Shown here piece after piece: positions 1 through 9,749 of a DNA stretch of 64,000 nt; position 1 is the first letter of the stretch; each line of letters starts with the position of its first letter. The position numbers were made by a program, and so were the translations under genes. The DNA lies in the NCBI GenBank assembly GCA_030248225.1, contig JASANE010000458.1, positions 1 through 64,000 of the forward strand. The letters run 5' to 3'. Under the pieces are notes generated by a model. It did no database searches and was not told where the DNA came from. It saw nothing but the letters and a program-made list of their open reading frames with translations. This stretch comes from Trileptium ribeirensis (lineage: Eukaryota; Nematoda; Enoplea; Enoplida; Thoracostomopsidae).

Positions 1-142
1 GGCTGCGGGTTTTGTTTCATTTTGTTGATTTGACGGTTGGTATTTCCTGCAATAATATTCATCGCCATTAGTGGCGGTTCTTGAGGGCGTTGGTTGTGGG
101 AGTTCGAGTTCTTACGGTCGATGTTCTGGGCTGGCGTCTGCG
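1..142 (-). other. Downstream end of the retroelement coding region
   Basis: After the TAG at 143-145 the same frame stays open for about 24 more codons, rich in Arg and Thr, to a TAA near 71. Either the TAG is the true stop or it is another premature stop. The rest of the stretch shows no polypurine tract or LTR edge that I can define. Confidence 0.4.
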
Positions 143-700
143 CTAATGTCGTCTTCCTCGAGGTGGTTGTTTAGGAGGTCGAACCACCTCCAGTCCAATG
201 TCTTGAGGTCTTTGTTGTCGTTGTCCGTCCTCCTCGTCCGGTTCTAAATCAGGATGCGCGGCTAACATGTCCTCAATGTCCTGGTCGTCAAATATGTCCC
301 TGAAAGGTTCAAACATGTCGTGCCGTGCACGAGCACTCCTAGCTGGTGGATTCATGGGCATGACGGGGTCACGATGTCGAGTCGGTGGAGCAAAAGGCAC
401 AGTTTGTCTAACTGGGGCAGGTGGTCGGGGAGCAGGCTCTCGGGGAATCATACGCGGGATTACCACTCGAGCTTCTGGTCCGTGTGGTACATAGTCCGTA
501 TACACTCGGTGGCGGTCCCTAGCCTGACGATGTGGTTGTCGTCGAGTGGGTTGGGGAGGCTCTGTCCTATCCCCGATCTCCTCACCAGAAGGTCCCAGTT
601 CGGGGGAACCCTCACTTTCCTCAGTAGAAGGGTCGAGTTCAAAGCGGGGTCTCCGACTAGGTCCCGGTAACAGTTGACTCAGGGGTATTTCGTCCTCTCA
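143..700 (-). pseudogene. C-terminal Pro/Arg-rich part of the post-integrase tail
   Basis: This is in the same frame as the integrase and the tail segment upstream, separated from it only by a TGA at 698-700. The product is low-complexity: Pro- and Arg-rich with acidic patches (a DDQDIEDM-like run, then a Glu/Asp cluster) and no recognisable domain. Ty3/gypsy integrases often end in disordered or chromodomain tails. No chromodomain is visible here. It is probably the distal tail of the Pol polyprotein rather than an independent gene; the apparent start at 505 is a GTG inside the frame. A small separate accessory protein is possible but unsupported. Confidence 0.5.
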
Positions 701-1486
701 GTCTTCCCAACTTACATGCGGTTGAGCTTTAGGGCGTGCGGGTCGAGCTAGAGTCCCTTTTATGGCGGAGGATGCGCTGCGCGGCGGCGCCTTCTTCCTC
801 CCCCGAAGAGAAGAACCCTGGGTTGATTCGCCTATGATTGAAGTTGTTTCGCTAACCGTGGGAACGGTTCGTTTTTGAGATCGTTTGGCTATGCCGCCCT
901 CCGAAGATTCGGTGGGTCGGCGTAACTCTTTCGTACCTCTTTCCTTTTTCTCACGTCTCCTAGCCAAGCTCTCAACTAATTCTGCCACAATGTAATCGGC
1001 GGCCGTTTGGGCCTCCGAGGGTGGGTGCTGTATGATAGGTCCTGCTAAATATTCTACTAAATCGGTCGCATCCTGAAGTTCTCCTCGAGCACGGGCCTCT
1101 TCATCTCTGATTCTTTTCCTTTCTTCCAATGCCCATTCCCATTCTGCTTGTTGGTTCTGTTTCCTACTGGTCCAGCGACCGAAGGAAGAAACCTGAGGGG
1201 TACCAGTCTCTTGTTCCGGTAGGGGTGATAACGCAACAGGGGTTATCCAATGCTGAGGTGGGGTCCTAGCTTTACGTTCCGCGAGGGGTGAGAGTAAGGG
1301 TGGGATTGTCCATCGATGCGGTGGTGTTGGGGATTCCACAGTTTCGGGTGATGTATCCTCAGAATCTACAGAAGACGCTGGTTCGTTAGCCGGAGTGGGG
1401 GTTTTAACTGGTTTCTGTCGTGGTTTAGGTACGGGTTTTCTAGCTGGGGCTGGTGCTACAGGAGGCTGGCTATAAACTGGGGCGGA
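698..1486 (-). pseudogene. Middle part of the post-integrase tail
   Basis: The frame continues directly from the integrase after an in-frame TAA at 1487-1489. The first ~50 codons are Pro/Lys/Ala-rich. They are followed by a charged helix-prone segment (Arg/Glu-rich, around 1080-1170) and a basic stretch with several Arg-Arg-Glu-Lys-type runs. No domain is recognised. Because the reading frame, composition and direction match the integrase C-terminus, I read this as one long tail of about 450 residues cut by two stop codons. A genuine stop after integrase with a separate downstream ORF cannot be excluded. Confidence 0.5.
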
Positions 1487-4065
1487 TTACGTAGGTGGTG
1501 GTCTAGGGGTTGTCGAGTATGGTGTAATCCATTCGTCTGGAGTATACTCCTCTAACGTAGCTTCGAATCCTAAAGGCATTAGCGGCGTGTGTGGGAGCGG
1601 AGTAGGTGGAGCGGAATATGCGTGGCGAGGTTTGGGATATCGTAGTTCATGCAGCTCAGGAGATTCGTGATGGGGGCGGTACGGTACCAGGGGTTTATCC
1701 GAGTCAGTGATTAAGCGTTGCGAGTGGGGACTGCGGTAGGTTTGAGTAGCGGCTGCGGCGCGGCGTTGGGCGGGCGTAAGCGGCGAAGTCTGGACGGCGT
1801 GTTCTACGGCTGGAGTTGGAGAGATAGCTTGTTCGGGCGTGTGGGGTGAGGACTCGTCCGGATCCTGCGAAGCAAGTAGCTCGACAAGGCCTAAGTCGTT
1901 GACGTTGAATGGTCGTAGTGATCGACCATTACCTGGGCGGGGTAGAGCTAAAGGTCTAGTTGGTTTTTCAGTTCTGACGGATCGCTCTTGTTCCCGTATG
2001 GTAACTGGGGCAGTATGTTGTCCGTATTCCGGCGAGAATGAGCCTGGGGGTTTATCAAGCGCGTACGGCAACTTAGCAGGGTCTTGTGTAGCGAGTTCCT
2101 GCGAGATAGCGGGCCATTCGGTGTCGGGAGTTCTATCGGGATCACAAATAGGTAATTTGTTTTGTGGCGGGGCTCCGGATGAGCCTTGAGCAGGGGCCTG
2201 AATGGCTAATTGTTCCACTACGGCACGGTGTATGTCAGCCTGAGCTTGCGTGTATACTAGATTAGGATCACCGATCTCCACGCTAGTTGTATCAGATGCA
2301 CCGTCGATGTCTTGGCGCAACCGGTCGACTGCCTCCGGATCGGCAGCCTGTAGTTCCCTAGCGAAATATTTATCGGCAAGAATGGTTTCTCCTGGTTCTT
2401 GTAGGGCAGCCTCAATGTATGCGGGAGGTACTGCTTTTAGTAAATCAGCCATGTCCGGAAAACTGCTAAGTGGTCTGTAGCACGGTTTGGTGCGATTGAC
2501 ATGGACTACGTGGTCAGAGGCGTTAGGTTGTCCTGGGAGTTTGACACAGATGCATGGTAACATTATTTTAGTGATTTGGTACGGTCCACACCATCTGCGT
2601 TCTAGTTTACGCGATAGTCCAGGTGTTGTATAGTATCGGTAGACCCAAACATGATCGTTAACACGGTAATCGGGGACCTTAATCTTGCGATTGTAATAGC
2701 GTTTCCTGTATTCTTTAGCAGACTGCATGGAGCGATAAGCTCGGTCTCTGATCGTGGCTAACCATCGTTGCACGTTAGCGCGATAAGCTTCTGCTCCGGG
2801 GTAGCGTCCCCAATCGGTCTGTGTCTCGATTCCACCTGGCACACGGGGTTGGAATCCGTGCATGAGCATGAAAGGAGGGTAATGTGTAGAAGCGTGCACT
2901 GCGGAGTTGTAAGACATTATACAATAGGGGAGGACTTCGTCCCAGGTAGTATGATCATTCTCGGGTAAAGCTACTCTTAAGAGGAATAGTAGTGTGCGGT
3001 TGAAGCGTTCGATCTCCCCATTGGCTTTTGGATTGTAACTCAAAGTTTCTCGTTTAAAAGTGTGTAGCCTAGCGCATAGGGCTTCCATAACTTCTGAAAC
3101 GAAGCATCCTCCTCGGTCGGAAACTAGTTCCTCGGGAGCGCCATAGCGGCACACTACGTCCTCGACGAAAACTCGAGCTACACTCTTAGCTGTTTGGTCA
3201 GGCAAGGCGGCGGCGATGACTAGCTTAGTGAATTGGTCAATGAAGGCAATAACGTACCGATTTCCTTTTCGGGACAAAACTCGAGTGTCCAATATGTCGA
3301 CGAACATGCGGTGCATAGGAACGCTAGCCAGCGGGTTATCTCCGAGCGCGGCTCGAACATTTTGTGGTAAATTTCGGGATCGCTGGCAAAGTACGCATCG
3401 TTTTACATATTCATCGACGTCCTTACCCATTGTTTCCCAGTAATAAAATTGTTTGAGTTTGCTTAGTAGACGATCCCTACCTGGGTGTCCACCGAATAGA
3501 GTGTCATGTTCGTGTTTAAGTATTTGTCGTATAAGCAGTCGAGGTACGCATAATTTAGGTCTGTGGTCGTTAGGCATGATGGGATGCAAGTAAAGAATGG
3601 CTGTGTCAGGGCAGAGACGGTAGTGATGGGCTTCTAATTTGAGAGCAGTAGCTGCCTTTTCGTCAGCTGGTGGTTGTCGAGTATGTAGGTACCACCATAT
3701 GGGTCCAAATTGTTTGTCTCTACGTTGGATATAGGGTATGTAATTGAGGAGATTACGTCCTTCATACTGTTGGAAGTGGAGTAGGTATATGTGTTCACCA
3801 GTGTCATAGACCTGTTCAGGGCGTTGTAAACGTACTCGTGGTCCACACGCATAAGCGACCCTAGTTAAGGTATCGAACTCCTCGACTTCTGGTAAACCAC
3901 CATATCTTTTCCTAGCGGTTGTTGGTAATGTCCGGGGTCTAGTGGGGTCAGGTGTACCAGCCGTGGCACGCGTTGAGCTTTCGCTTGCCGCGGCAGGGGC
4001 AGGCGGTGTTGGAGCAGTCGGACGTTCTTGTGGCAGCGTAGGTCTTGTGAACGGATCAGGGGTGA
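1487..4065 (-). CDS. Integrase (HHCC zinc domain, DDE core, GPY module), frame-shifted from RT
   Basis: Catalyses insertion of the retroelement cDNA into the host genome. Counting from the internal Met at 3589, the zinc-binding module has His 28/35 and Cys 65/68 (motif CVLC). The DDE core has Asp98 (VDILD), Asp158 (VSDRGG) and Glu194 (NGEIERFN), giving the expected D-35-E spacing. A GPY/F module follows (RRWCGPYQI), then a Pro/Ala-rich extension. The open frame reaches upstream to about 4065, past the Met at 3589, where it takes over from the RT frame. Residues there (for example LTRVAYACGPRV) read sensibly as the RNase H-integrase connector. It stops at a TAA (1487-1489) but coding-like sequence continues in frame. 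All catalytic residues are intact. Confidence 0.9.
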
Positions 4066-6459
4066 TGAAGGTCCAGGGGCTGAGTCACTCACAGGTTCTT
4101 GAGTTGGGGCTGGTTCAGTCGGCGGTCCAGGAGCGGTCGAGCGCTTCCAGGGCATCTCGACTCCTTCAGGCCATGGGTCGTCGATGTCTCCACAGAAAAT
4201 GAAACGCGTCGGGTCCGGTAGAGGATCATATCCTGGTCCTCCGAACATGCGATAAAAGCGTTCCCTAACGTATTCGGGTGGGAGGTTAACGGGAGCGTCT
4301 GGAGGAAGTCCCATTAATTGTCGCGTAAGTCGTTTCCAAGCTTCTTCAGTAGGGAGTCTCCGCGGTGGTTTGGCAGGAGCTTTGCCCTTTCCACGATCCT
4401 GTCCCTTAACGGCTACAGCAACCATTCGAGTATGGTCCTGTGCGTCATCTTCGGCTTCGTCAGCAGAGTCGGAGAAGTCCACGTCGTGTCGGGGATCGCG
4501 TGAAAGTCCGTCGGCGTTGGCATTGGCCTTACCAGGGCGATATTCAATATTGAAACCACCGAATTCCATGAGTAACTCGTTACGCCATTGGGCTAGGCGT
4601 GAATTTCGCGGTGGCCTCTCAAATAATGCCTTAAGTGGCTTATGATCGGTCTCGACATGAAATTCATGTCCAAGCAAGTAATGCCTAAAATGTAAAGCGG
4701 CCCATCGAATAGCGAGGGCTTCAGTTTCAATAGCGGGGTATCGGCGTTGGTAGTCCACTAGTGACTTGCTAGCGTAAGCGATAGGTAGGGTCCCTTTATC
4801 GGTCTTTTGCGAGAGCACGGCTCCTAGAGCGTATCCTGAAGCGTCCGTCTGTAGTATGAAGGGTTTGGAAAATTCCGGGTAGATGAGTAGTGGTTCTTGT
4901 ACTAGTGCTTTGCGTAATTTTCCGAATGCTTCTTCGCATTGCGGAGTCCGTTTAAATTCGTTGTCCTTGCGTCGGAGCGCATTGAGTGGTTCGCAGATTT
5001 CGGAATAGCGTGGTATGAATTTGTGATAGTAGCCTACAAGTCCTAGGAAGCTCTGTAATTGTTTGAGTGTCTCAGGGCGTTTGTAGTTATCTATCGCGGC
5101 AGTTTTCTCGGGGTCGGGTTTAACTCCTTCGGAGCTGATAATGTGTCCAAGGTATTTTAATTGTTTCTGTCCAAACTGGCACTTGGAGGATTTCAGTTTG
5201 AGGTTGGCCTTACGAAACCTATCGAAGACTGTGATGAGATCTGCTAGGTGTTGTTCGAATGTGGGTGAGAAAACTAATATGTCGTCTATGTAAATGAGGC
5301 ACCTCTCCCATTCTAAGTCCTTTAAAATGATTGACATGCACTTTTGGAAGGAGCCTGGAGAAGAGTTTAACCCGAAAGGTAGGACATTGTATTCGTACTG
5401 TCCGTGAACAGTAACAAAGGAAGTCTTTTCCTTGGTCTCGGGATCTAATTCTAATTGCCAAAATCCTTTGTTAAGGTCCAGGCTTGACATGAATTTGGTG
5501 TTTCGCAGGCATCCTAATATGTCGTCTATGCGGGGTAACGGGTACAAGTCGCGTTCGGCGACCACGTTGAGCTTACGAAAGTCAACGCACAAGCGTAAAG
5601 TGCCGTCACTCTTAGTGACGTACACTATGGGGGAACCCCATGTTGAATCAGGTGGTGTTATATGGCCTGCTTCTACCATGTTGTTTAGCTCTTCCCTCAA
5701 CGGTTCGCGGAGAGAATGTGCCAAACGGTAGGGTACTTGTTTTATGGGTTTCGCGTCCCCAGTAGTTATCCTATGCTGGTGTACACCACACCTACCTAGG
5801 TCGAATGGGTGCACACTGAATATATCGGCGTTTTCGGAAATAGTGGTTTTCAATTGTTTTAGTTCGTAGGGGTTGAGTGTGGTCTGTCCAAAATCGATTT
5901 TGCTTAATACTTGTATGGATCGTTCCGTGTCAATCGTCTTCTTTTGGTCGTTTATGACCTGCACTACATTGTCGCGTGTAACCCCTATGCGGTTACATTG
6001 TTTGGTGTGTTGGGGAGGTCCGAGTTGGAGTAGACGCTTGTTGCTGTCGTATAAGAGCTCAACCTCATTGTCGTCAAGCATCTCGATGTGTCCTATGGTT
6101 TGTCCTGCGTGTATTGCAACTGGTAAGTTTCCAAAGTTCATCATTGCTACTGGAATCATGCGTTGACCAGTGAGCACTAGGGCATGTGCGATGGCGATGT
6201 CCCTAATGAAGGGGTCTGGTACAAATAGTGCTTGGCCAGTGGGCGGTTGAGTAATCTCGGGGATCGCATTGATGAATAGTTCGGTGTTCGGCGGTATCTG
6301 TGTGTATTTCCGGGATACTACGTTAATGACTGGCGGTCGATAGTCACCTTGATCGGCAAAGGGCGCCGAACAGTTCTCCATCCCGTTTGATAAATCCAAA
6401 CAGCGGTCCTTGAAATTTATGGCTACATACGGTAGTAGGGCCATGAAGTCTGTACCCAA
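3865..6459 (-). CDS. Reverse transcriptase-RNase H (Ty3/gypsy pol)
   Basis: Copies the element RNA into DNA in the cytoplasmic particle. The ORF opens with the C-terminal end of the aspartic protease (ILG-type motif GTDF at residues 2-5). RT follows, with LCVDFRKLN, LPFGLNSSPGSFQ and the catalytic YIDD at about residue 388. RNase H follows with TDASG, an ETEAL helix, TDHKPL and a NADGLSR C-terminal Asp, so all four acidic catalytic residues are present. The remainder is a low-complexity connector. The frame is lost near 4065; beyond that point the ORF translation to 3865 is out of frame. The start at 6459 is only the first Met after a frameshift inside the protease, not a true initiation codon. 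Confidence 0.93.
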   Translation of the reverse strand: MGTDFMALLPYVAINFKDRCLDLSNGMENCSAPFADQGDYRPPVINVVSRKYTQIPPNTELFINAIPEITQPPTGQALFVPDPFIRDIAIAHALVLTGQRMIPVAMMNFGNLPVAIHAGQTIGHIEMLDDNEVELLYDSNKRLLQLGPPQHTKQCNRIGVTRDNVVQVINDQKKTIDTERSIQVLSKIDFGQTTLNPYELKQLKTTISENADIFSVHPFDLGRCGVHQHRITTGDAKPIKQVPYRLAHSLREPLREELNNMVEAGHITPPDSTWGSPIVYVTKSDGTLRLCVDFRKLNVVAERDLYPLPRIDDILGCLRNTKFMSSLDLNKGFWQLELDPETKEKTSFVTVHGQYEYNVLPFGLNSSPGSFQKCMSIILKDLEWERCLIYIDDILVFSPTFEQHLADLITVFDRFRKANLKLKSSKCQFGQKQLKYLGHIISSEGVKPDPEKTAAIDNYKRPETLKQLQSFLGLVGYYHKFIPRYSEICEPLNALRRKDNEFKRTPQCEEAFGKLRKALVQEPLLIYPEFSKPFILQTDASGYALGAVLSQKTDKGTLPIAYASKSLVDYQRRYPAIETEALAIRWAALHFRHYLLGHEFHVETDHKPLKALFERPPRNSRLAQWRNELLMEFGGFNIEYRPGKANANADGLSRDPRHDVDFSDSADEAEDDAQDHTRMVAVAVKGQDRGKGKAPAKPPRRLPTEEAWKRLTRQLMGLPPDAPVNLPPEYVRERFYRMFGGPGYDPLPDPTRFIFCGDIDDPWPEGVEMPWKRSTAPGPPTEPAPTQEPVSDSAPGPSSPLIRSQDLRCHKNVRLLQHRLPLPRQAKAQRVPRLVHLTPLDPGHYQQPLGKDMVVYQKSRSSIP

Positions 6460-6518
6460 GATACATTCATACGGTGTGTCGGTAGTTACTTGGAAGTCGC
6501 ATGGAGTGCTTAGCGAGC

Positions 6519-8471
6519 CTATTGTAATTGTGCTTTCACTATTCCACTAATTGTCAGTTCTTGTTGTGTAGCCGATACTATGCGGGTGGTGTTAGTGTTT
6601 CGGGCTACTAAACCTAAACGGGCGGCTAGGGCTTGGGACATGATTGAGACGTCAGCTCCGGTGTCTACAAGTGTCGTGACGGGAGTGCCGAGTATGGTTG
6701 CGTTGATGAGTAACGGAGTATTGCCTGCGTTCATTGTATTTAATTGTCGAGTGAACATACCTTGTCGAGGTCCACGGCGTAAGTCACGAGTAGGGGCAGC
6801 GAATAATTCGTCGTCTTCGATGAATACAAGTTCCTCTTCGGACGAAGCACGAGTGGTCAATAGTCGATTAGAACGACGCGGGGCACGATTGGACACAACG
6901 GACACGCGCGGCGTTCCCGAAGGTACAATCGAAACCTCGGTCGGCGAAACTCGGGGTGTAGTGTCTTCCTCCGGTGGTGCGCTAGGGCCTCTTTTCTCAG
7001 CTCTAATCCACCTAATTGCTTTTCGGGGTTTTCCATCTGTCTTGATCAGTCTTCCGCGGCATGGCAGCCATCGGGGTAGATAGTACGCGTACTTAGGAGA
7101 GACCTTGCACTTGGTCATGCAATAAACCAGACTAATTACGCTAGCAATGATGGTAAGTATAAAGTAAGGCGAAAGTCCAGTGTACTCCAAGGCAGGGAAG
7201 TTAACTATCTTTTGTACTTGTTCCTTGGCCATTTGAGCTACTTGTAAGTTTGTCGCCTTAGCATCGTCGAGTGAACTCCAGGTTAAAGGTCTCAATTTGA
7301 TACCGGAGAGCCGGTCAATAGTAATATTTGGTTCAAATTTGATTGTAATTTCCTCTGGCTTTAGTATACTCGTTAGTACAATCGATCCTACGACTAACTG
7401 TGTATAGTTTCCGTGGGGAAACCATAATATTCTATTGGGTGGAACCTTAATAGCCTTACCTAGGCTTACGTGCGCGAGCTGTCTACGATTAGTCAGTATG
7501 ACCTCAGGTTCACTAGTCCTAATTAAAACGCCTTGAATAGTTGTATGTACGGCGAGTGGGCCGATAAGCGTGCGGTTGCTGCATGCGTGTTTGGTGGATT
7601 CTGGCACGAATTCACCTGCGATGATCCACTCTAAGCAATTGGTGCTGTGGTTGGTTAGTAGCGCGTGAGGTGCGCAAAAAGCGATTCCTGGTCGGTGCTT
7701 ACATGCTCCTAGATTCAGCGACTCGAAACGCGTGTGTCCCAGTCTGGCTGCATGTTGCGGTAGCGGTAGTCCCAGCTGCGTTAGCGTGTCGGGAGCGTTC
7801 CAACCAGTATTGTAGACCCGAAAATAAGGTGGGACATCGCTGCGTTTAGGCAAGGGTAACTGCAAAATAAAGCCAAAACGAAAGCCAGTTAAATCTACAC
7901 TTACGGGCATCACTCGACCAAACCGATATGCTAGACTGGGTTCTCGCATTAGGATGGTTTTAGAGATGCGAGGGTCCATGGCGAATAATCGTCGTAGCAT
8001 GACGACATCGATAACAGCATGGGAGAGTTCACCATTTAACATAGACTCTATGATGGCCTGTACCGACGAGCGCATGTTCGCTCGAAGTATATGATCAATC
8101 AACTGATGGTGCACGTGTGTGACCTCTTTCTGGCCAGTACATCGGACCTGCTCAATCATGGAGACTACCTCCTGCATGCTGTGGTGTAGAAATGCATAAA
8201 TGTCCTCATTAGCGCGGGTTAACTGCCTTATTGCCTTAGTGTTCCGAAAAGAAACGTCGTTCGTCTCGCGCATAAACTTTTCGAGAACGGTCACTTGCTG
8301 ACGTACGTTATTAATGTGAACACCGTTGGCGAAGGCCATTCCTAACCCTAGAAAACCGGAAACAGCGCCGGCAGCGGCGGCGAGTAAGCTTGCAAAGCGT
8401 TTTTCTCGACGGTTGGTAAGGTCGCATAGGTGCTCATTCTCCGCGCAGAAGGAATGCACAAGCAGCGAGTA
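6519..8471 (-). CDS. Envelope-like fusion glycoprotein (membrane subunit) fused in frame to aspartic protease
   Basis: The N-terminal half looks like the transmembrane subunit of a class I-type fusion protein. There is a basic furin-like site RREKR (residues 17-21), then an Ala/Gly-rich hydrophobic segment (22-45) of fusion-peptide type and a heptad-repeat helix (about 45-100). An ectodomain with several Cys and an N-glycosylation site (NYT) follows, then one transmembrane helix (about 429-449, FILTIIASVISLVY). After a basic cytoplasmic tail and a disordered acidic linker the same frame encodes a retropepsin with LVDTGADVS (catalytic Asp, about residue 600). The frame ends at 6519 inside the protease; the rest of that domain is in the next frame. 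The listed Met at 8459 is a GTG. The frame runs back to a TAG at 8472-8474, beyond which the signal-peptide segment continues in the same frame. Env fused ahead of protease is not the canonical order. Confidence 0.8.
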   Translation of the reverse strand, partial: YSLLVHSFCAENEHLCDLTNRREKRFASLLAAAAGAVSGFLGLGMAFANGVHINNVRQQVTVLEKFMRETNDVSFRNTKAIRQLTRANEDIYAFLHHSMQEVVSMIEQVRCTGQKEVTHVHHQLIDHILRANMRSSVQAIIESMLNGELSHAVIDVVMLRRLFAMDPRISKTILMREPSLAYRFGRVMPVSVDLTGFRFGFILQLPLPKRSDVPPYFRVYNTGWNAPDTLTQLGLPLPQHAARLGHTRFESLNLGACKHRPGIAFCAPHALLTNHSTNCLEWIIAGEFVPESTKHACSNRTLIGPLAVHTTIQGVLIRTSEPEVILTNRRQLAHVSLGKAIKVPPNRILWFPHGNYTQLVVGSIVLTSILKPEEITIKFEPNITIDRLSGIKLRPLTWSSLDDAKATNLQVAQMAKEQVQKIVNFPALEYTGLSPYFILTIIASVISLVYCMTKCKVSPKYAYYLPRWLPCRGRLIKTDGKPRKAIRWIRAEKRGPSAPPEEDTTPRVSPTEVSIVPSGTPRVSVVSNRAPRRSNRLLTTRASSEEELVFIEDDELFAAPTRDLRRGPRQGMFTRQLNTMNAGNTPLLINATILGTPVTTLVDTGADVSIMSQALAARLGLVARNTNTTRIVSATQQELTISGIVKAQLQ

Positions 8472-8933
8472 CTAGTTCGTATCTAATATGCCATGATATG
8501 CATCGTCCAGTTCACGCTCTAGGGCGCTCAAGGTTGTATGCAGCTGCGGGTACTCAGTGCAGTTCGCCTTCCTGCAGCAATCAGCTCGGCAGGAACCGTT
8601 AACTTCATACGGTGGACAAACATTGCTCACGTATGGGTCTGACTTACGTTCCCAATCCCTCAATGATAGCTGCAGGACCACTGGAAAGTGCGTAGTTTGA
8701 TCAGAGGTGATGACCAAACCCTGCGGTTCGACAACAACACCTACTTGGCGGTTTACAAACGCGCCTAGTCGCGAGATTGCATCACTGAAAGGCGAGAGCG
8801 TGGCTTGCGTGGAGCTTAGCGTCGAAAGCCAAAGTAATAGTAAGATAGTACAAACTTTCCGCATACCTGTATTCTGACCTGGGCCGTTATTCAATCCCGG
8901 TGAAGAGGGTCGGACCATCTTTCGGGGAGGCTC
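8472..8933 (-). pseudogene. Signal peptide and N-terminal (surface) part of the env-like glycoprotein
   Basis: Contains a clear signal peptide: Met-Arg-Lys, then a Leu-rich core (CTILLLLWLSTL), ending Ser-Thr-Gln-Ala. A short ectodomain follows, with a Cys cluster (NVCPPYEVNGSC, then DCCRKANC) and N-glycosylation sites (NGS, NCT). It ends at TAG 8472-8474 and the downstream fusion subunit is in the same frame, so the two halves were one secreted/membrane precursor. The surface part is very short (about 130 residues after signal cleavage) compared with retroviral or errantiviral surface subunits. The Met at 8918 may not be the true start, because coding-like Glu/Ser-rich sequence is open upstream to about 8933. 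Confidence 0.65.
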
Positions 8934-9732
8934 CGATTCATCCTCACTACTTACTGCTTGTTCATTAGTTCCACTCGGGGTTTCCCTATCAGTTGGTCTT
9001 CCCTACAGTTGGTTCGTTCTGCTCACCATGATCTTCTTCGGACGTGCTCAAACAGTCGGCCATCGCTAGGGCCAGCTGTTCGTCCAAGTCTTGTGTAGAG
9101 CTATTGATACTACTGCGTTGGAGTATACACGGCTACGAGATTAGGTAGTCTACTTCTACGTGCTCACCGATTGTCATACTACACTTAATTTGGAGTAGGT
9201 TGACGCTAGCAGGACGTCTCAGGAGTCTTAAACGTGCACACAAGAGCACTAGGCGGTCCCGTCTATGGGACTCGTCTGTAAACTCCATGTTATTCATTGT
9301 GTACTGAGCGAAAGTAGTTATTGGGACTCCTTCACTACCCTGATTACTATAGATGAATTCCAACAGCTGAGGCGCTTCGCTCAGCATCTCATGCAAATCG
9401 ATATTAGCTGCACGGGAGAGTCGTTGCATTCGGGGTGTCTGAATACCACTATAGTATCGCCAGTTAGGTATTATATACCCGTCGATGCGGATAGAAGCGC
9501 AAGCAGTGCTTAAAGTATCATGGTAGTTCCATCTTCCGTGGTGTCCGACAAAATAACAGCAAGGATCAACGCTCGATGTTGGTTGACTATGGCTCCTCTT
9601 ACACTCTTGGCACATTGGGTGCATACTTAACTCTGCCTCAAATTCCTTCCTCATGACTTGCTGGAGCGTGTGGCCATTCACGCATTGACCCAACAATTAC
9701 ATGAGTAGTTCCAACGAAGCGAGAGCCACTGG
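8934..9732 (-). pseudogene. Cys/His-containing segment of unknown function between Gag and env
   Basis: The longest ORF is 9696-9133 (187 codons). Its N-terminal part has paired Cys/His residues (CVNGH, CQECKRSH, DPCCYFVGHH) that could bind zinc. The rest is helical and Leu/Arg-rich. A TAG at 9133 ends it, but the same frame continues for about 55 acidic residues (DLDEQLALAMADC) to near 8950, where another frame change leads into the env leader. I do not recognise the family. Its place just upstream of the signal peptide and its shared direction suggest it is part of a polyprotein or an accessory protein of the element. Confidence 0.45.
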
Positions 9733-9749
9733 ATCGAGGTACAATCCAG

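Noticed and set aside
1839..2189. Plus-strand ORFs across the retroelement
   Set aside because: They are shadows of the minus-strand integrase, RT, env and gag frames.
6525..6545. Programmed -1 frameshift in the protease
   Set aside because: No X-XXY-YYZ heptamer in the correct frame and no obvious downstream pseudoknot; a one-base indel is simpler.
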